DNA of 64,000 nucleotides from Hymenobacter pini (lineage in GTDB: Bacteria; Bacteroidota; Bacteroidia; Cytophagales; Hymenobacteraceae): the NCBI RefSeq assembly GCF_020421205.1, contig NZ_JAIZZH010000001.1, forward strand, positions 372,001 to 436,000, written 5' to 3'. Under the pieces are notes generated by a model that was not told where the DNA came from, ran no database searches, and saw only the letters and a list, made by a program, of their open reading frames with translations. Below are positions 26,367 through 34,179 of this stretch, piece by piece (the first letter of the stretch is position 1; each line of letters starts with the position of its first letter). The translations under genes and the position numbers were made by a program.

Positions 26367-26474
26367 GTCAATTAAGAATTGTGAATTAAAAATTAAAAAT
26401 GAGCACTGATTTTGGACGTGCGGCAAGTGAATTGCGCTCAATTTTTAATTCATAATTTTTAATTTTTAATTGAC
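26367..26474. repeat. AT-rich inverted repeat element F in the ftsA-ftsZ gap
   Basis: Left arm 26367-26404 (GTCAATTAAGAATTG... ending GAGC) and right arm 26436-26474 pair over nearly their full length with few mismatches. The spacer of 31 nt is GC-richer. Arms are made of AATTAAAAATT-like units. It begins 2 nt after the ftsA stop and ends 7 nt before the ftsZ start. Confidence 0.88.
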
Positions 26475-26481
26475 TCAGCAC

Positions 26482-27987
26482 ATGAATTTTACTTTCGATA
26501 TTCCGGCGCAGTCCCGGTCCATCATTAAGGTGATTGGCGTAGGTGGTGGTGGCTCTAATGCCGTCAACCACATGTTTAGCCAAGGCATTAAGGATGTAGA
26601 GTTTGTCATCTGTAATACTGATAAGCAGGCGCTGGCTTCGTCGACAGTGCCCAACCGTCTGCAAATCGGTGCCGACCTCACGGAAGGTCTCGGCGCTGGG
26701 GCCAACCCTGAGCGTGGTAAGCAAGCCGCCATTGAGAGCCGGGAGCAAATCCGCGAACTGCTCAGCAACGGTACCAAAATGGTGTTTATTACGGCCGGTA
26801 TGGGCGGCGGTACCGGCACTGGGGCCGCGCCCGTAATTGCCAAAGTGGCCAAAGAGCTGGGTATTCTTACGGTGGGCATCGTAACGGCTCCCTTCATGTT
26901 TGAGGGGAAGAAGAAGCGTCAGCAGGCGGAGCACGGCATCAAGGAGCTGAGCGACAACTGTGATACGGTGCTGGTTATTCTCAACGACCGGCTGCGCGAG
27001 ATTTTCGGGAACCTGCCCATCCGCTCGGCTTTTGCCAAAGCGGATAACGTGCTGAGCACAGCGGCCAAATCCATTGCCGAGATTATTACCGTTACGGCCG
27101 ACGTGAACGTGGACTTTGAAGACGTGAAAACCGTCATGAAGGACTCGGGAGCGGCCGTAATGGGCAGCAGCATCACGGAGGGCGAGAACCGTGCCCAGCG
27201 GGCTGCCGAGGAGGCACTGGCTTCGCCGCTGCTCAACAACACGGATATTCACGGTGCCCAGAAAATCCTGCTCAGCATCATGTCGGGTGACCAGGCCGAG
27301 CTGGAAATGGATGAGCTGACCGAAATTACGGAGTACATCCAGGAGAAGGCGGGCCAGAATGCCGAAGTTATCTTCGGTCACGGCATCGACCCCACGCTGG
27401 GCCAGAGCATCCGGGTAACGGTTATTGCTACCGGCTTCGCCCGCGACGCCCACAACATTACTAATGTGGTGGCCCGTGAGCCGGAAACTGCCATTGCGCA
27501 GCCCGATCCTCAGATCAACATTTTTGACAAGGACCGGCAGGATGCTGCACCCACTCCGGTAGTACCGTCTTTTAGCACGCCTGCACCGGTAGCTGCCGAC
27601 CCGCAGCCAGTGACGCAGTACATCCTCGACGCTCCGGCCCCGCAAAGCTACGAGCCTTCGGTTGTGTCGGCCCCGTCGATGCCGGCCGCGGAGCCCGTAC
27701 TGTCGCAGCAGCCTGCGCCGGCGCAGCAACCGGTTACCACGCACCACCTGCCGCGGCCTTCGCTGGATGCCCGCGCGGAGGAGCGGCGGCAGCGGCTACA
27801 GGCACTCAGCAACGGGTTGAGCAACGATGCTATCAAGGATCAACTGGAAACTCCTGCCTACCTGCGGCGGCAGGTGAAACTGGAAAATGTGGTGCCCTCC
27901 TCGGAGCAAAACATCAGCCGCTTCAATCTGTCCGACGACAACGAATTGCTGGGTGACAACCGTTTCCTGCACGATAACGTGGACTAA
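26482..27987 (+). CDS. ftsZ: Cell division protein FtsZ
   Basis: 501 residues from ATG 26482; an in-frame TTG at 26470 lies against the repeat arm and is less likely. The GTPase domain has IKVIGVGGGGSNAVNHM, the tubulin signature GGGTGTGAAPVIA and the T7 loop region NVDFEDVKTVM. Residues about 345-440 form a Pro/Ala/Gln-rich linker. The conserved C-terminal peptide TPAYLRRQVKLE is not terminal but followed by about 35 residues ending in NRFLHDNVD, a tail I recall from other Bacteroidota FtsZ. It forms the Z-ring and closes the dcw cluster. Confidence 0.97.
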   Translation: MNFTFDIPAQSRSIIKVIGVGGGGSNAVNHMFSQGIKDVEFVICNTDKQALASSTVPNRLQIGADLTEGLGAGANPERGKQAAIESREQIRELLSNGTKMVFITAGMGGGTGTGAAPVIAKVAKELGILTVGIVTAPFMFEGKKKRQQAEHGIKELSDNCDTVLVILNDRLREIFGNLPIRSAFAKADNVLSTAAKSIAEIITVTADVNVDFEDVKTVMKDSGAAVMGSSITEGENRAQRAAEEALASPLLNNTDIHGAQKILLSIMSGDQAELEMDELTEITEYIQEKAGQNAEVIFGHGIDPTLGQSIRVTVIATGFARDAHNITNVVAREPETAIAQPDPQINIFDKDRQDAAPTPVVPSFSTPAPVAADPQPVTQYILDAPAPQSYEPSVVSAPSMPAAEPVLSQQPAPAQQPVTTHHLPRPSLDARAEERRQRLQALSNGLSNDAIKDQLETPAYLRRQVKLENVVPSSEQNISRFNLSDDNELLGDNRFLHDNVD

Positions 27988-28004
27988 TTTCCTCATGAGG
28001 TTCT

Positions 28005-28052
28005 ACTCAACAAAAAGCCCCGGCGAGAAATCGTCGGGGCTTTTTGTTGAGT
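28005..28052. terminator. Bidirectional terminator after ftsZ
   Basis: 22-nt arms with one mismatch (ACTCAACAAAAAGCCCCGGC and its complement), 4-nt loop, with A5 and T5 runs built into the stem. It serves ftsZ and the convergent small lipoprotein gene. Confidence 0.93.
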
Positions 28053-28056
28053 ATAT

Positions 28057-28227
28057 TTAATGAACGGACGGAGCTACTGAGTCGGCCGGAACGGTGTCTT
28101 GGGGCCAATGGTCAGGGTTGGCGGCTTCGTGGTCGGGGCTGAGGGTGCGGCCGTTGCCAGGACGAGGACGCAGGGTGCAACTGGCCAGTAACGACGAGGC
28201 CAGTAGGAATGATATTAGGATTTTCAT
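28057..28227 (-). CDS. Small predicted lipoprotein (56 residues)
   Basis: This short frame starts with MKILISFLLASSLLASC, a signal peptide with a good lipobox (LLAS-C17), followed by about 39 polar residues rich in Pro and Asp with no Cys. Its ATG overlaps the TGA of the upstream acyltransferase gene as ATGA (28224-28227), the classic arrangement for translational coupling, and it ends 5 nt before the shared terminator. Function unknown; it is probably an outer or inner membrane anchored peptide. Confidence 0.75.
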   Translation of the reverse strand: MKILISFLLASSLLASCTLRPRPGNGRTLSPDHEAANPDHWPQDTVPADSVAPSVH

Positions 28228-29360
28228 GAGGCAGGGGAGAGGTTAGAGTAGGAGCGTAGCCGGCGGTTCAGTGGTTCTTCAATACCATAGTGAATGAGAA
28301 CAGCCAAGACTATCAGAAGACCAAAGAGAAGGAACCCGTTGGCGGTGATATGAGTGGCCAGCCAGTTGTGTACCACGCCCATGTGGATCAGGTAGAAAAC
28401 GTACGAGCTTTTGCCAAGCGTTTGGAGCAGTGGGATAGATAGCAACTGGCGCAGCCTTGTCTCTTCTGTTAACAGGCCCATGAAGAATACGAGTATACCG
28501 CCGGGCAGTGCTACATTGTTCAGGACTACGCCCAGCGGGTGCTCCTGTCCGTAGGTGTAGCCGCCTTTTATCAGCACCATTCCGGCTACGCAGGTTCCCA
28601 TGATGGCTAAGCCCGACAGAGTACGCAGGCGCCGGTGGCTGCCGGTAGGTAACAGCCGTTGCTGGTAGAGAATCGCTAACTGGATACCCGCATAGAACTC
28701 GAAACAGCGGCCTAGGAAGGTGAACAGCAGCATAAACTTAAAATTGCCGAACAGACCGTGCAGTGCTGTGTAGTATGGCGCGCACACGACTACTAGAGCA
28801 ATGCCCAGCCCCAGCAAACCGAACGGCTGCGCCCACACTAACCGGGGAAACCGCCGGGCTAGCACAAAGACCAACGGAGCCAGCAGGTAGAAGCATTCCT
28901 CAACCGTGAGGGACCAAGCCTGCGCAATGCCGATGTACTTGGTTTGATCAAAAAAGGCTTGCGTAAGCGTCAGGCTTTGAAGTAGCTCTGGCAGATAAAA
29001 CGTGCCCTGCTGCCGGGAAACGGCGTACGTGAGCAGCGTCAGTAACAGGTAGACGGGGTAGATGCGCGCCCACCGGTTGCGCAGGTAGCACACCCACTGC
29101 CGGGGCTGCATCAGCGGCAGTGCGGCGTAGCGGAGCGTAATCAGGAAGCCACTCAGCACAAAGAAGATGGGTACGCCCACGTGAAATTCCATCACCAGTG
29201 CCGCCAAAGGAGCCAAACCCGGCTTGCTGGCGAAGGGATTGAAATGGTGCAGGTACACCAAGTACGCCGCCACTGCCCGTATACCGGTGAAGGCCGGCAA
29301 ATACGTAGCGGCAGGCGACGCAGGACCAAATCGGGAAGTAGAAGAAGAACGAAGCAGCAC
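28224..29360 (-). CDS. Acyltransferase 3 family membrane protein
   Basis: 378 residues starting at GTG 29360; no ATG is available before the first motif. About ten transmembrane helices. The family motifs are present: an early PAFTGIRAVAAYLVYLHHF with the conserved His, VGVPIFFVLSGFLITLRY, and SLTVEECFYLLAPL. Acyltransferase 3 (OafA/NodX-like) proteins O-acylate cell surface glycans or other exported compounds. The substrate cannot be deduced. The gene lies 42 nt after the di-heme peroxidase gene and is coupled to the small lipoprotein downstream. Confidence 0.9.
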   Translation of the reverse strand: MLLRSSSTSRFGPASPAATYLPAFTGIRAVAAYLVYLHHFNPFASKPGLAPLAALVMEFHVGVPIFFVLSGFLITLRYAALPLMQPRQWVCYLRNRWARIYPVYLLLTLLTYAVSRQQGTFYLPELLQSLTLTQAFFDQTKYIGIAQAWSLTVEECFYLLAPLVFVLARRFPRLVWAQPFGLLGLGIALVVVCAPYYTALHGLFGNFKFMLLFTFLGRCFEFYAGIQLAILYQQRLLPTGSHRRLRTLSGLAIMGTCVAGMVLIKGGYTYGQEHPLGVVLNNVALPGGILVFFMGLLTEETRLRQLLSIPLLQTLGKSSYVFYLIHMGVVHNWLATHITANGFLLFGLLIVLAVLIHYGIEEPLNRRLRSYSNLSPAS

Positions 29361-29380
29361 GTAGCGAAAGGATGAGCCGC

Positions 29381-29388
29381 CAAACCTA
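29381..29388 (-). promoter_or_regulatory. Candidate -7 element for the acyltransferase gene
   Basis: TAGGTTTG on the minus strand, followed by G, 20 nt before the GTG start. It fits TAnnTTTG, but no TTG lies at the usual spacing upstream. Confidence 0.35.
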
Positions 29389-29402
29389 CTGATTTTTGGA
29401 AG

Positions 29403-30530
29403 CTACTGCCGGAATGGGTCCGAAAAACGCTTGTCGGTGAGGAAAGTGGAGTCGGTGAGTGTTTTCAGGAAAGCAACGAGCTGGGTTTTCTCCTGCGTGG
29501 TGAGGTCGAGGCGGGTACCGTTAGGAGTGTTCGACAACAGCACATTGGGGTCGACGCCGGGGCTGCTTACTTGTATATGCTCGTTGTAGTGGTCCAGTAC
29601 CTGTTCCAGGGTCTGGAAGCGGCCGTCGTGCATGTATGGTGCCGTTTGAGCAATATTCCGGAGGCTGGGCGCTTTAAACTTGCCCCGGTCGGCCGCCACG
29701 CCGGTTACGCCTCCCCGGCCAAGGTCGGTAAAGGTGGCGTCGAGGCCGTTGTTGAAAAAATCGGGGGAGGTGAACAGGCCGTTCTCGCTGATGTGGCAGT
29801 GATGACAGGCTCCGCCCCGGATGTAAATGCCGCTGACCTCGCCCGGGTGGTTGTTGAACAGCGCCGCGCCGGCCCGCTCCGTTGGCGACAAGGAAATCTC
29901 TTTGCGCAGGTACCGGTCGTAGCGGGAATTGGCCGAAATGAGGGTGCGCTCAAACTGGGCCAGGGCTTTCAGCACATTATCCTCCGTGATAGTGCTACTG
30001 CCAAAGGCCTTTTGAAACAGAGGAGGGTAGAGTTCGGTTTTCTGCAGCCTGCGCACACCATCGGCCAAAGACTGGTGCATTTCCACGGGGTTTTCAATAG
30101 GAATGCGGGCCTGGGTTTCCAGTGAGGTAGCTGCGCCGTCCCACGTGAGCGTTTTCTCCCAGAGCAGGTTCACCAGCGACATGGTATTGCGCGGATGCGG
30201 CCGGCCGTCGGCCCCGATGGCCCGGACCTGGGCATCGGTAAAAGCCCGGCTCTGCTGGTGGCAACTCCCGCACGATTGGGTGCCATTACCGGAAAGCTGC
30301 ACCTCGTAGAACAACTTCCGGCCTAGGTCCACGCCCTCGACCGTCAGCGGGTTATCAGAAGGCACCGTGGCGTTCTGGGGCAGGTTGGCCGGCAGCGTCA
30401 ACGGGTAGGGCGTGGTGACCACCGGGTTTTGCTCACCGGTGGGGCTTTTGTCGCCGCAGCCCGCCAGCCAAGCCAACGCCGTCGGTAGCAATAGGAAAAC
30501 CGTACGAAAGCGTGGGAACAGCTGCAGCAT
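29403..30530 (-). CDS. Di-heme cytochrome c peroxidase family lipoprotein
   Basis: 375 residues from ATG 30530, chosen because it opens a lipoprotein signal (MLQLFPRFRTVFLLLPTALA then WLAGC). Two c-type heme sites, CGSCH near the start of the mature part and CHHCH in the second half, with the MauG/CcpA family motifs GRKLFYEVQLSGNGTQSC, NPVEMHQSL, and APSLRNIAQTAPYMHDGRF. It reduces peroxide or oxidises a partner protein in the periplasm. It is a paralogue of the MbnH-like protein at 33.1-34.2 kb but has no MbnP gene beside it, so a plain peroxidase role is as likely. Confidence 0.92.
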   Translation of the reverse strand: MLQLFPRFRTVFLLLPTALAWLAGCGDKSPTGEQNPVVTTPYPLTLPANLPQNATVPSDNPLTVEGVDLGRKLFYEVQLSGNGTQSCGSCHQQSRAFTDAQVRAIGADGRPHPRNTMSLVNLLWEKTLTWDGAATSLETQARIPIENPVEMHQSLADGVRRLQKTELYPPLFQKAFGSSTITEDNVLKALAQFERTLISANSRYDRYLRKEISLSPTERAGAALFNNHPGEVSGIYIRGGACHHCHISENGLFTSPDFFNNGLDATFTDLGRGGVTGVAADRGKFKAPSLRNIAQTAPYMHDGRFQTLEQVLDHYNEHIQVSSPGVDPNVLLSNTPNGTRLDLTTQEKTQLVAFLKTLTDSTFLTDKRFSDPFRQ

Positions 30531-30620
30531 ACCGAAGCGAAACAAAGTCCTGCTTGAAGATACAAGTTCCGCCTGAACAGTGCCCGTTGGGCTGCCAGTT
30601 CCTGGTAACCCGCCGCCGCG

Positions 30621-30628
30621 TATTTTTG
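30621..30628 (+). promoter_or_regulatory. Candidate -7 element for the ClC gene
   Basis: TATTTTTG, an exact TAnnTTTG match, 25 nt before ATG 30654 in the divergent gap. The -33 box is unclear. Confidence 0.45.
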
Positions 30629-30653
30629 GCCGGCGCATCAGTCATTGCTCTCT

Positions 30654-31928
30654 ATGAAGCTTCGCTTAGCGGCATTGCTTGCCGAATACCGGATACAGCT
30701 GCTGTACCTGGCCCGATGGGTAGCCCTGGCCGCTGCGGTGGCGGTGCTGGCGGGCACTGCTTCGGCCGGTTTTCTGGTGGCGCTGGAGTGGGTAACTGCC
30801 TGGCGGGAGGCGCACCGCTGGATAATTGCGCTGCTACCGGTGGGCGGGCTGCTGGTGGGTAGTTTGTACTACTATCAGGGCCGCAGCGTGGAAGCCGGCA
30901 ACAACCTCATCCTTGATGCCATTCATCAGCCCCGGGTTAAAGTGCCGCTGCGGATGGTGCCGCTGGTGCTACTGGGTACGCTACTGACGCACTTGTTTGG
31001 TGGATCGGCGGGGCGGGAGGGTACCGCCGTGCAAATGGGCGGTGCCTTGGCCGACCAACTGCCGGGCTGGCTGCGGCTGCGTGCCCGGGAACGGCCGGTT
31101 CTGCTGATTGCGGGCGTCAGTGCGGGGTTTGCTTCTGTATTTGGTACTCCGCTGGCTGGAGCGGTGTTTGGGCTGGAGGTCTTTTTGCTGGGCCGAATCC
31201 GGTACCACGCGCTACTGCCCGCGTTTCTGGCCGCCGCCGGAGCCGATTTGGTAACCCGAGCTTGGGGAGTGGGGCACACCGCCTACCCAGTACTGCTGCC
31301 CCCGGCTACGACTTTGCAGCATCTGTTGCTGGCCGTGGGGGCTGGGTTGGTATTCGGGGTAGTAGCCCGCACGTTTGCCGCCGCCACGCACTTGGTTGGG
31401 AATGCCGCGAAGAGCTGGATTACCTGGCCGCCCCTGCGGCCGGTAGTAGGTGGGGCCGTGCTGGCCGTGCTGGTATGGCTGCTAGGCACTACCGATTATA
31501 TCGGGCTGGGCGTTCCGACCATTGTGGCAGCTTTCCAGGGACCTTTGCCGCCGTACGCCTTTGCCCTGAAGCTCCTGCTGACGGCCCTGACACTGGGAAC
31601 GGGTTTCAAGGGAGGCGAGGTGACACCCTTATTTTTCATTGGGGCAGCGCTGGGTAATGCCCTGGGGCTGTTTGTGCCATTGCCGCTGCCACTGCTGGCC
31701 GGTATGGGGTTTGTAGCCGTTTTTGCCGGGGCTGCCAATACCCCGCTAGCCTGCACCCTGATGGCCATGGAGCTGTTCGGGAGCGGCTGTGGGCTATATG
31801 TCGGGCTAGCCTGCGTAACCAGCTATCTGTTCTCGGGGCACCAGGGTATCTACGGCGCACAGGTGATAGGGGAGCCCAAACACCGCCGCTGGCTGCGGCA
31901 GCAGGGTCAGCCGCTCCGCAACCTGTAA
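30654..31928 (+). CDS. ClC-type chloride channel or H+/Cl- antiporter
   Basis: 424 residues from ATG 30654, about ten to twelve transmembrane helices. Chloride-coordinating motifs: GGSAGREGTAVQMGG (GxxGREGP-like, with Thr replacing the usual Pro), FGTPLAGAVFGLE, and GTGFKGGEVTPLFFIGAALG in the second half. There are no CBS domains, as in the small bacterial ClC members. Which of channel or antiporter it is cannot be decided by eye. It ends near a perfect 18-bp hairpin. Confidence 0.93.
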   Translation: MKLRLAALLAEYRIQLLYLARWVALAAAVAVLAGTASAGFLVALEWVTAWREAHRWIIALLPVGGLLVGSLYYYQGRSVEAGNNLILDAIHQPRVKVPLRMVPLVLLGTLLTHLFGGSAGREGTAVQMGGALADQLPGWLRLRARERPVLLIAGVSAGFASVFGTPLAGAVFGLEVFLLGRIRYHALLPAFLAAAGADLVTRAWGVGHTAYPVLLPPATTLQHLLLAVGAGLVFGVVARTFAAATHLVGNAAKSWITWPPLRPVVGGAVLAVLVWLLGTTDYIGLGVPTIVAAFQGPLPPYAFALKLLLTALTLGTGFKGGEVTPLFFIGAALGNALGLFVPLPLPLLAGMGFVAVFAGAANTPLACTLMAMELFGSGCGLYVGLACVTSYLFSGHQGIYGAQVIGEPKHRRWLRQQGQPLRNL

Positions 31929-31932
31929 ACCA

Positions 31933-31982
31933 GCCGGTAGGCTGTCATTCTGAAGCCACTACCCGAATGACAGCCTACCGGC
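31933..31982. terminator. Perfect 18-bp hairpin between convergent genes
   Basis: GCCGGTAGGCTGTCATTC and its exact inverse complement around 14 nt, 4 nt after the ClC stop and 11 nt from the convergent barrel gene. No T tract, so it may protect 3' ends rather than terminate. Confidence 0.7.
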
Positions 31983-31993
31983 GGCTTAGGCTA

Positions 31994-32995
31994 CTAGCGT
32001 AACAGATACTTGGTTTGTTTGAAGCTGTACCCAACCGATACAACCATACGGCCTGCGCTGGCGGGGTGGTCGGTGGAGGCAGTGTACACGGGTAGTTGAA
32101 AGCTGGTGTTCAACGAGAAGTTCTTATAGTACACATCCAGCCCCGGCCCCAAGAGGGCATTGTTCATGGCATGCTCGCCGGTAAGCTGGCCCTCGAAGGT
32201 TTCGCCTTTGGTCTTCTCGTAGAAAAACTGGGCTGAGGGATACAATTGCCACTGATTGCCGGCACCCAGCGCCACGCGGTAAAACAGGTTGGCAAACGTG
32301 GTGCTGCTCGGGGCTAAGCTTTCCTCAAAAGTGTTGCGCGTGGCCCGACGGTAGCTGCTGTTTAGGCTCAGCCCCACATTACGAAAGCTGCCGATGTAGT
32401 TGGCATACACAAATCCATCGGTGGTGCCGGTGCCGGGTTGGTTGAGCGTAGGGTAGCGGCGGCCCAGGGTATTGCGCCGCTGGTAATTGCCAGTGGGCAG
32501 TTTGGCGCCGCCGCCTACAATCAGGCGGCTCTGCACCCCGGCCGTTTCAATGGCCCGAATTAGATGGAAGCCCGCAAATACCGTTGCGTCGCCGATGCCG
32601 GCCAGGTTTAGGGTGGCCCCGTTGGCCCGCGCCGAATTCATCACGTAGGGCAAAAATGCGTTCAACTCCAGGCGCTTGCTCAAAAAGTATTTGCCCCGCA
32701 GCTCCACCACTCGGTAAATCTCATAGTCACTTGGGTCGCCTTTGTGTGAGTGGCGAAAACCTTCGTCCACGTGGTTAAGGGGACGGGAAATGAACGGTCG
32801 GGCCCCGGCCGGAAAGAACTGCGGCTGCTGGCCATAGCTCTGGTACCCATTGAAAACCCGGTAGCGGTGCATCAGGGCAAAGCCACTCTGGTTATCGTAG
32901 GGAGTGATGCCCATAAAACACCCGCAGATGTCACAGGCCCGGCCCGCCACGGCCAGCAACAGCAGCGGTATTACCAGAAGAAGAGTTTTTTTCAT
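31994..32995 (-). CDS. Outer membrane beta-barrel protein with CxxCxC N-terminus
   Basis: 333 residues from ATG 32995. A signal peptide (MKKTLLLVIPLLLLAVAGRA) is followed directly by CDICGCFMGITPYDN, so the mature N-terminus carries C21, C24 and C26. No lipobox is convincing. The rest alternates like a small beta-barrel (transporter-like family) and ends in a basic residue. It follows the MbnP and MbnH-like genes on the same strand, which supports a role in copper or heme-related trafficking across the outer membrane. That role is inferred from context. Confidence 0.82.
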   Translation of the reverse strand: MKKTLLLVIPLLLLAVAGRACDICGCFMGITPYDNQSGFALMHRYRVFNGYQSYGQQPQFFPAGARPFISRPLNHVDEGFRHSHKGDPSDYEIYRVVELRGKYFLSKRLELNAFLPYVMNSARANGATLNLAGIGDATVFAGFHLIRAIETAGVQSRLIVGGGAKLPTGNYQRRNTLGRRYPTLNQPGTGTTDGFVYANYIGSFRNVGLSLNSSYRRATRNTFEESLAPSSTTFANLFYRVALGAGNQWQLYPSAQFFYEKTKGETFEGQLTGEHAMNNALLGPGLDVYYKNFSLNTSFQLPVYTASTDHPASAGRMVVSVGYSFKQTKYLLR

Positions 32996-33112
32996 GGTTG
33001 AAAGTGTGCCCACGCTGCGCCCGTGCGCGGTTTGCTGCCCGAAAGCACAATTCAAATTACTTTATCGGGTTGCAAACCGCGCGAGATGGCGCAGAGGCAA
33101 TGATGAGAGCAA

Positions 33113-34171
33113 TTACTGGCTTTCGGCCAGCCGCTTGTCCGTAACAAAATCTGTGTCGGTGAGGGTCTGCAGGAAGTCCAGCAAATCCACCTTTTCATTC
33201 TCCGTAAGGGAAATACCCGGCCCGCCGGCAGTACGGCGGAATTGCTGGTCCAGCGTGGCTGATTCTACCATACCGCTGCTGTAGTGGTCGAGCACTTCTC
33301 GCAGCGTGCGGAAGCGCCCATCGTGCATGTAGGGTGGAGTAAGAGCCACATTGCGCAAGCTGGGTACCTTGAAGCGGCCCACATCCTGCGGCCGGCCCGT
33401 AATATGGGCCCGCCCCGAGTCAGCGGCGAAGGTGCGGTCCAAGCCGTTGTTGCGGTAGGTTTCGTCGGTAAACAACTCTCCCGCGTGACAAGAACCGCAT
33501 TTCTGGCGCATTACAACCAGTCCCCGTAGCTCCGAAGCTGATAGTATCACGTCCTTTTCGTGCCGGGAGTACTGGTCGTATCGGGAGTTGCTGCTGGTGA
33601 GCGAAGCCGTGAACTGGGCCAAGGCCTTCAAAAACTGCTGTGAGGTGATGGGGCCCGGCCCGTACACCCGCGCAAACTGCTGCGGGTAGCGGGCATCGGC
33701 ATTCAGTTTGCGCAGAATATTTTCCAGCGTTTCGTCCATCTCCACCGGGTTGGTAATGGGAGCCAGCGGCATGGTTTCGAGGTTTTTGGCCCCACCATCC
33801 CACAAAAACTCGCTGCGCCACCGCAAATTCTGCAGGGCTGGGGCGTTGCGGTTACCCAGCAGGTTGTCCACACCGTGGCTCACGCGGTGGTCCTGGTGGG
33901 CAAAGGCCACAAACTGCTGGTGGCAGCTGCCGCAGGAAATGTCGCCCGTGCGCGACAGGCGCGGGTCATAAAACAAGGTGCGGCCCAGCTCAAACGCCTC
34001 ACGGGTGGGCGCATTCTGCTCGATACCGTACACCGGAGCCGGAAAGTTGGCCGGTACCGTGGTACCGGGCACTTCCCAGGCTGGCGCCACTTCCGCCTCG
34101 GGGGCGCAGGCGGCCAGCCCCAGTCCGGCCAGCCCAAACAGAACCAGCCGAACCATTGCAAAGCGCAGCAT
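33113..34171 (-). CDS. mbnH: MbnH-like di-heme enzyme (MauG/cytochrome c peroxidase family)
   Basis: 352 residues with a lipoprotein signal (LFGLAGLGLAAC). Two CxxCH heme sites: CGSCH (FVAFAHQDHRVSHG follows) and CGSCHAGELFTDE. Family motifs include NPVEMDETLENILRKL and VPSLRNVALTPPYMHDGRF. MbnH enzymes use a bis-Fe(IV) state to convert a Trp of the partner protein MbnP to kynurenine, creating a copper site. The start lies 8 nt after the stop of an MbnP-type gene, the arrangement expected for such a pair. Without the partner it would be called a generic cytochrome c peroxidase. Confidence 0.85.
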   Translation of the reverse strand: MLRFAMVRLVLFGLAGLGLAACAPEAEVAPAWEVPGTTVPANFPAPVYGIEQNAPTREAFELGRTLFYDPRLSRTGDISCGSCHQQFVAFAHQDHRVSHGVDNLLGNRNAPALQNLRWRSEFLWDGGAKNLETMPLAPITNPVEMDETLENILRKLNADARYPQQFARVYGPGPITSQQFLKALAQFTASLTSSNSRYDQYSRHEKDVILSASELRGLVVMRQKCGSCHAGELFTDETYRNNGLDRTFAADSGRAHITGRPQDVGRFKVPSLRNVALTPPYMHDGRFRTLREVLDHYSSGMVESATLDQQFRRTAGGPGISLTENEKVDLLDFLQTLTDTDFVTDKRLAESQ

Positions 34172-34179
34172 GCCGCTGC

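Noticed and set aside
17192..26474. Possible CRISPR array from repeated elements in dcw gaps
   Set aside because: The elements are unrelated to each other, separated by genes and not evenly spaced, and no cas gene is present.
26386..27747. 453-residue antisense frame over ftsZ and element F
   Set aside because: Arg/Gly/His-rich composition typical of reverse reading of a coding frame. ftsZ is certain.
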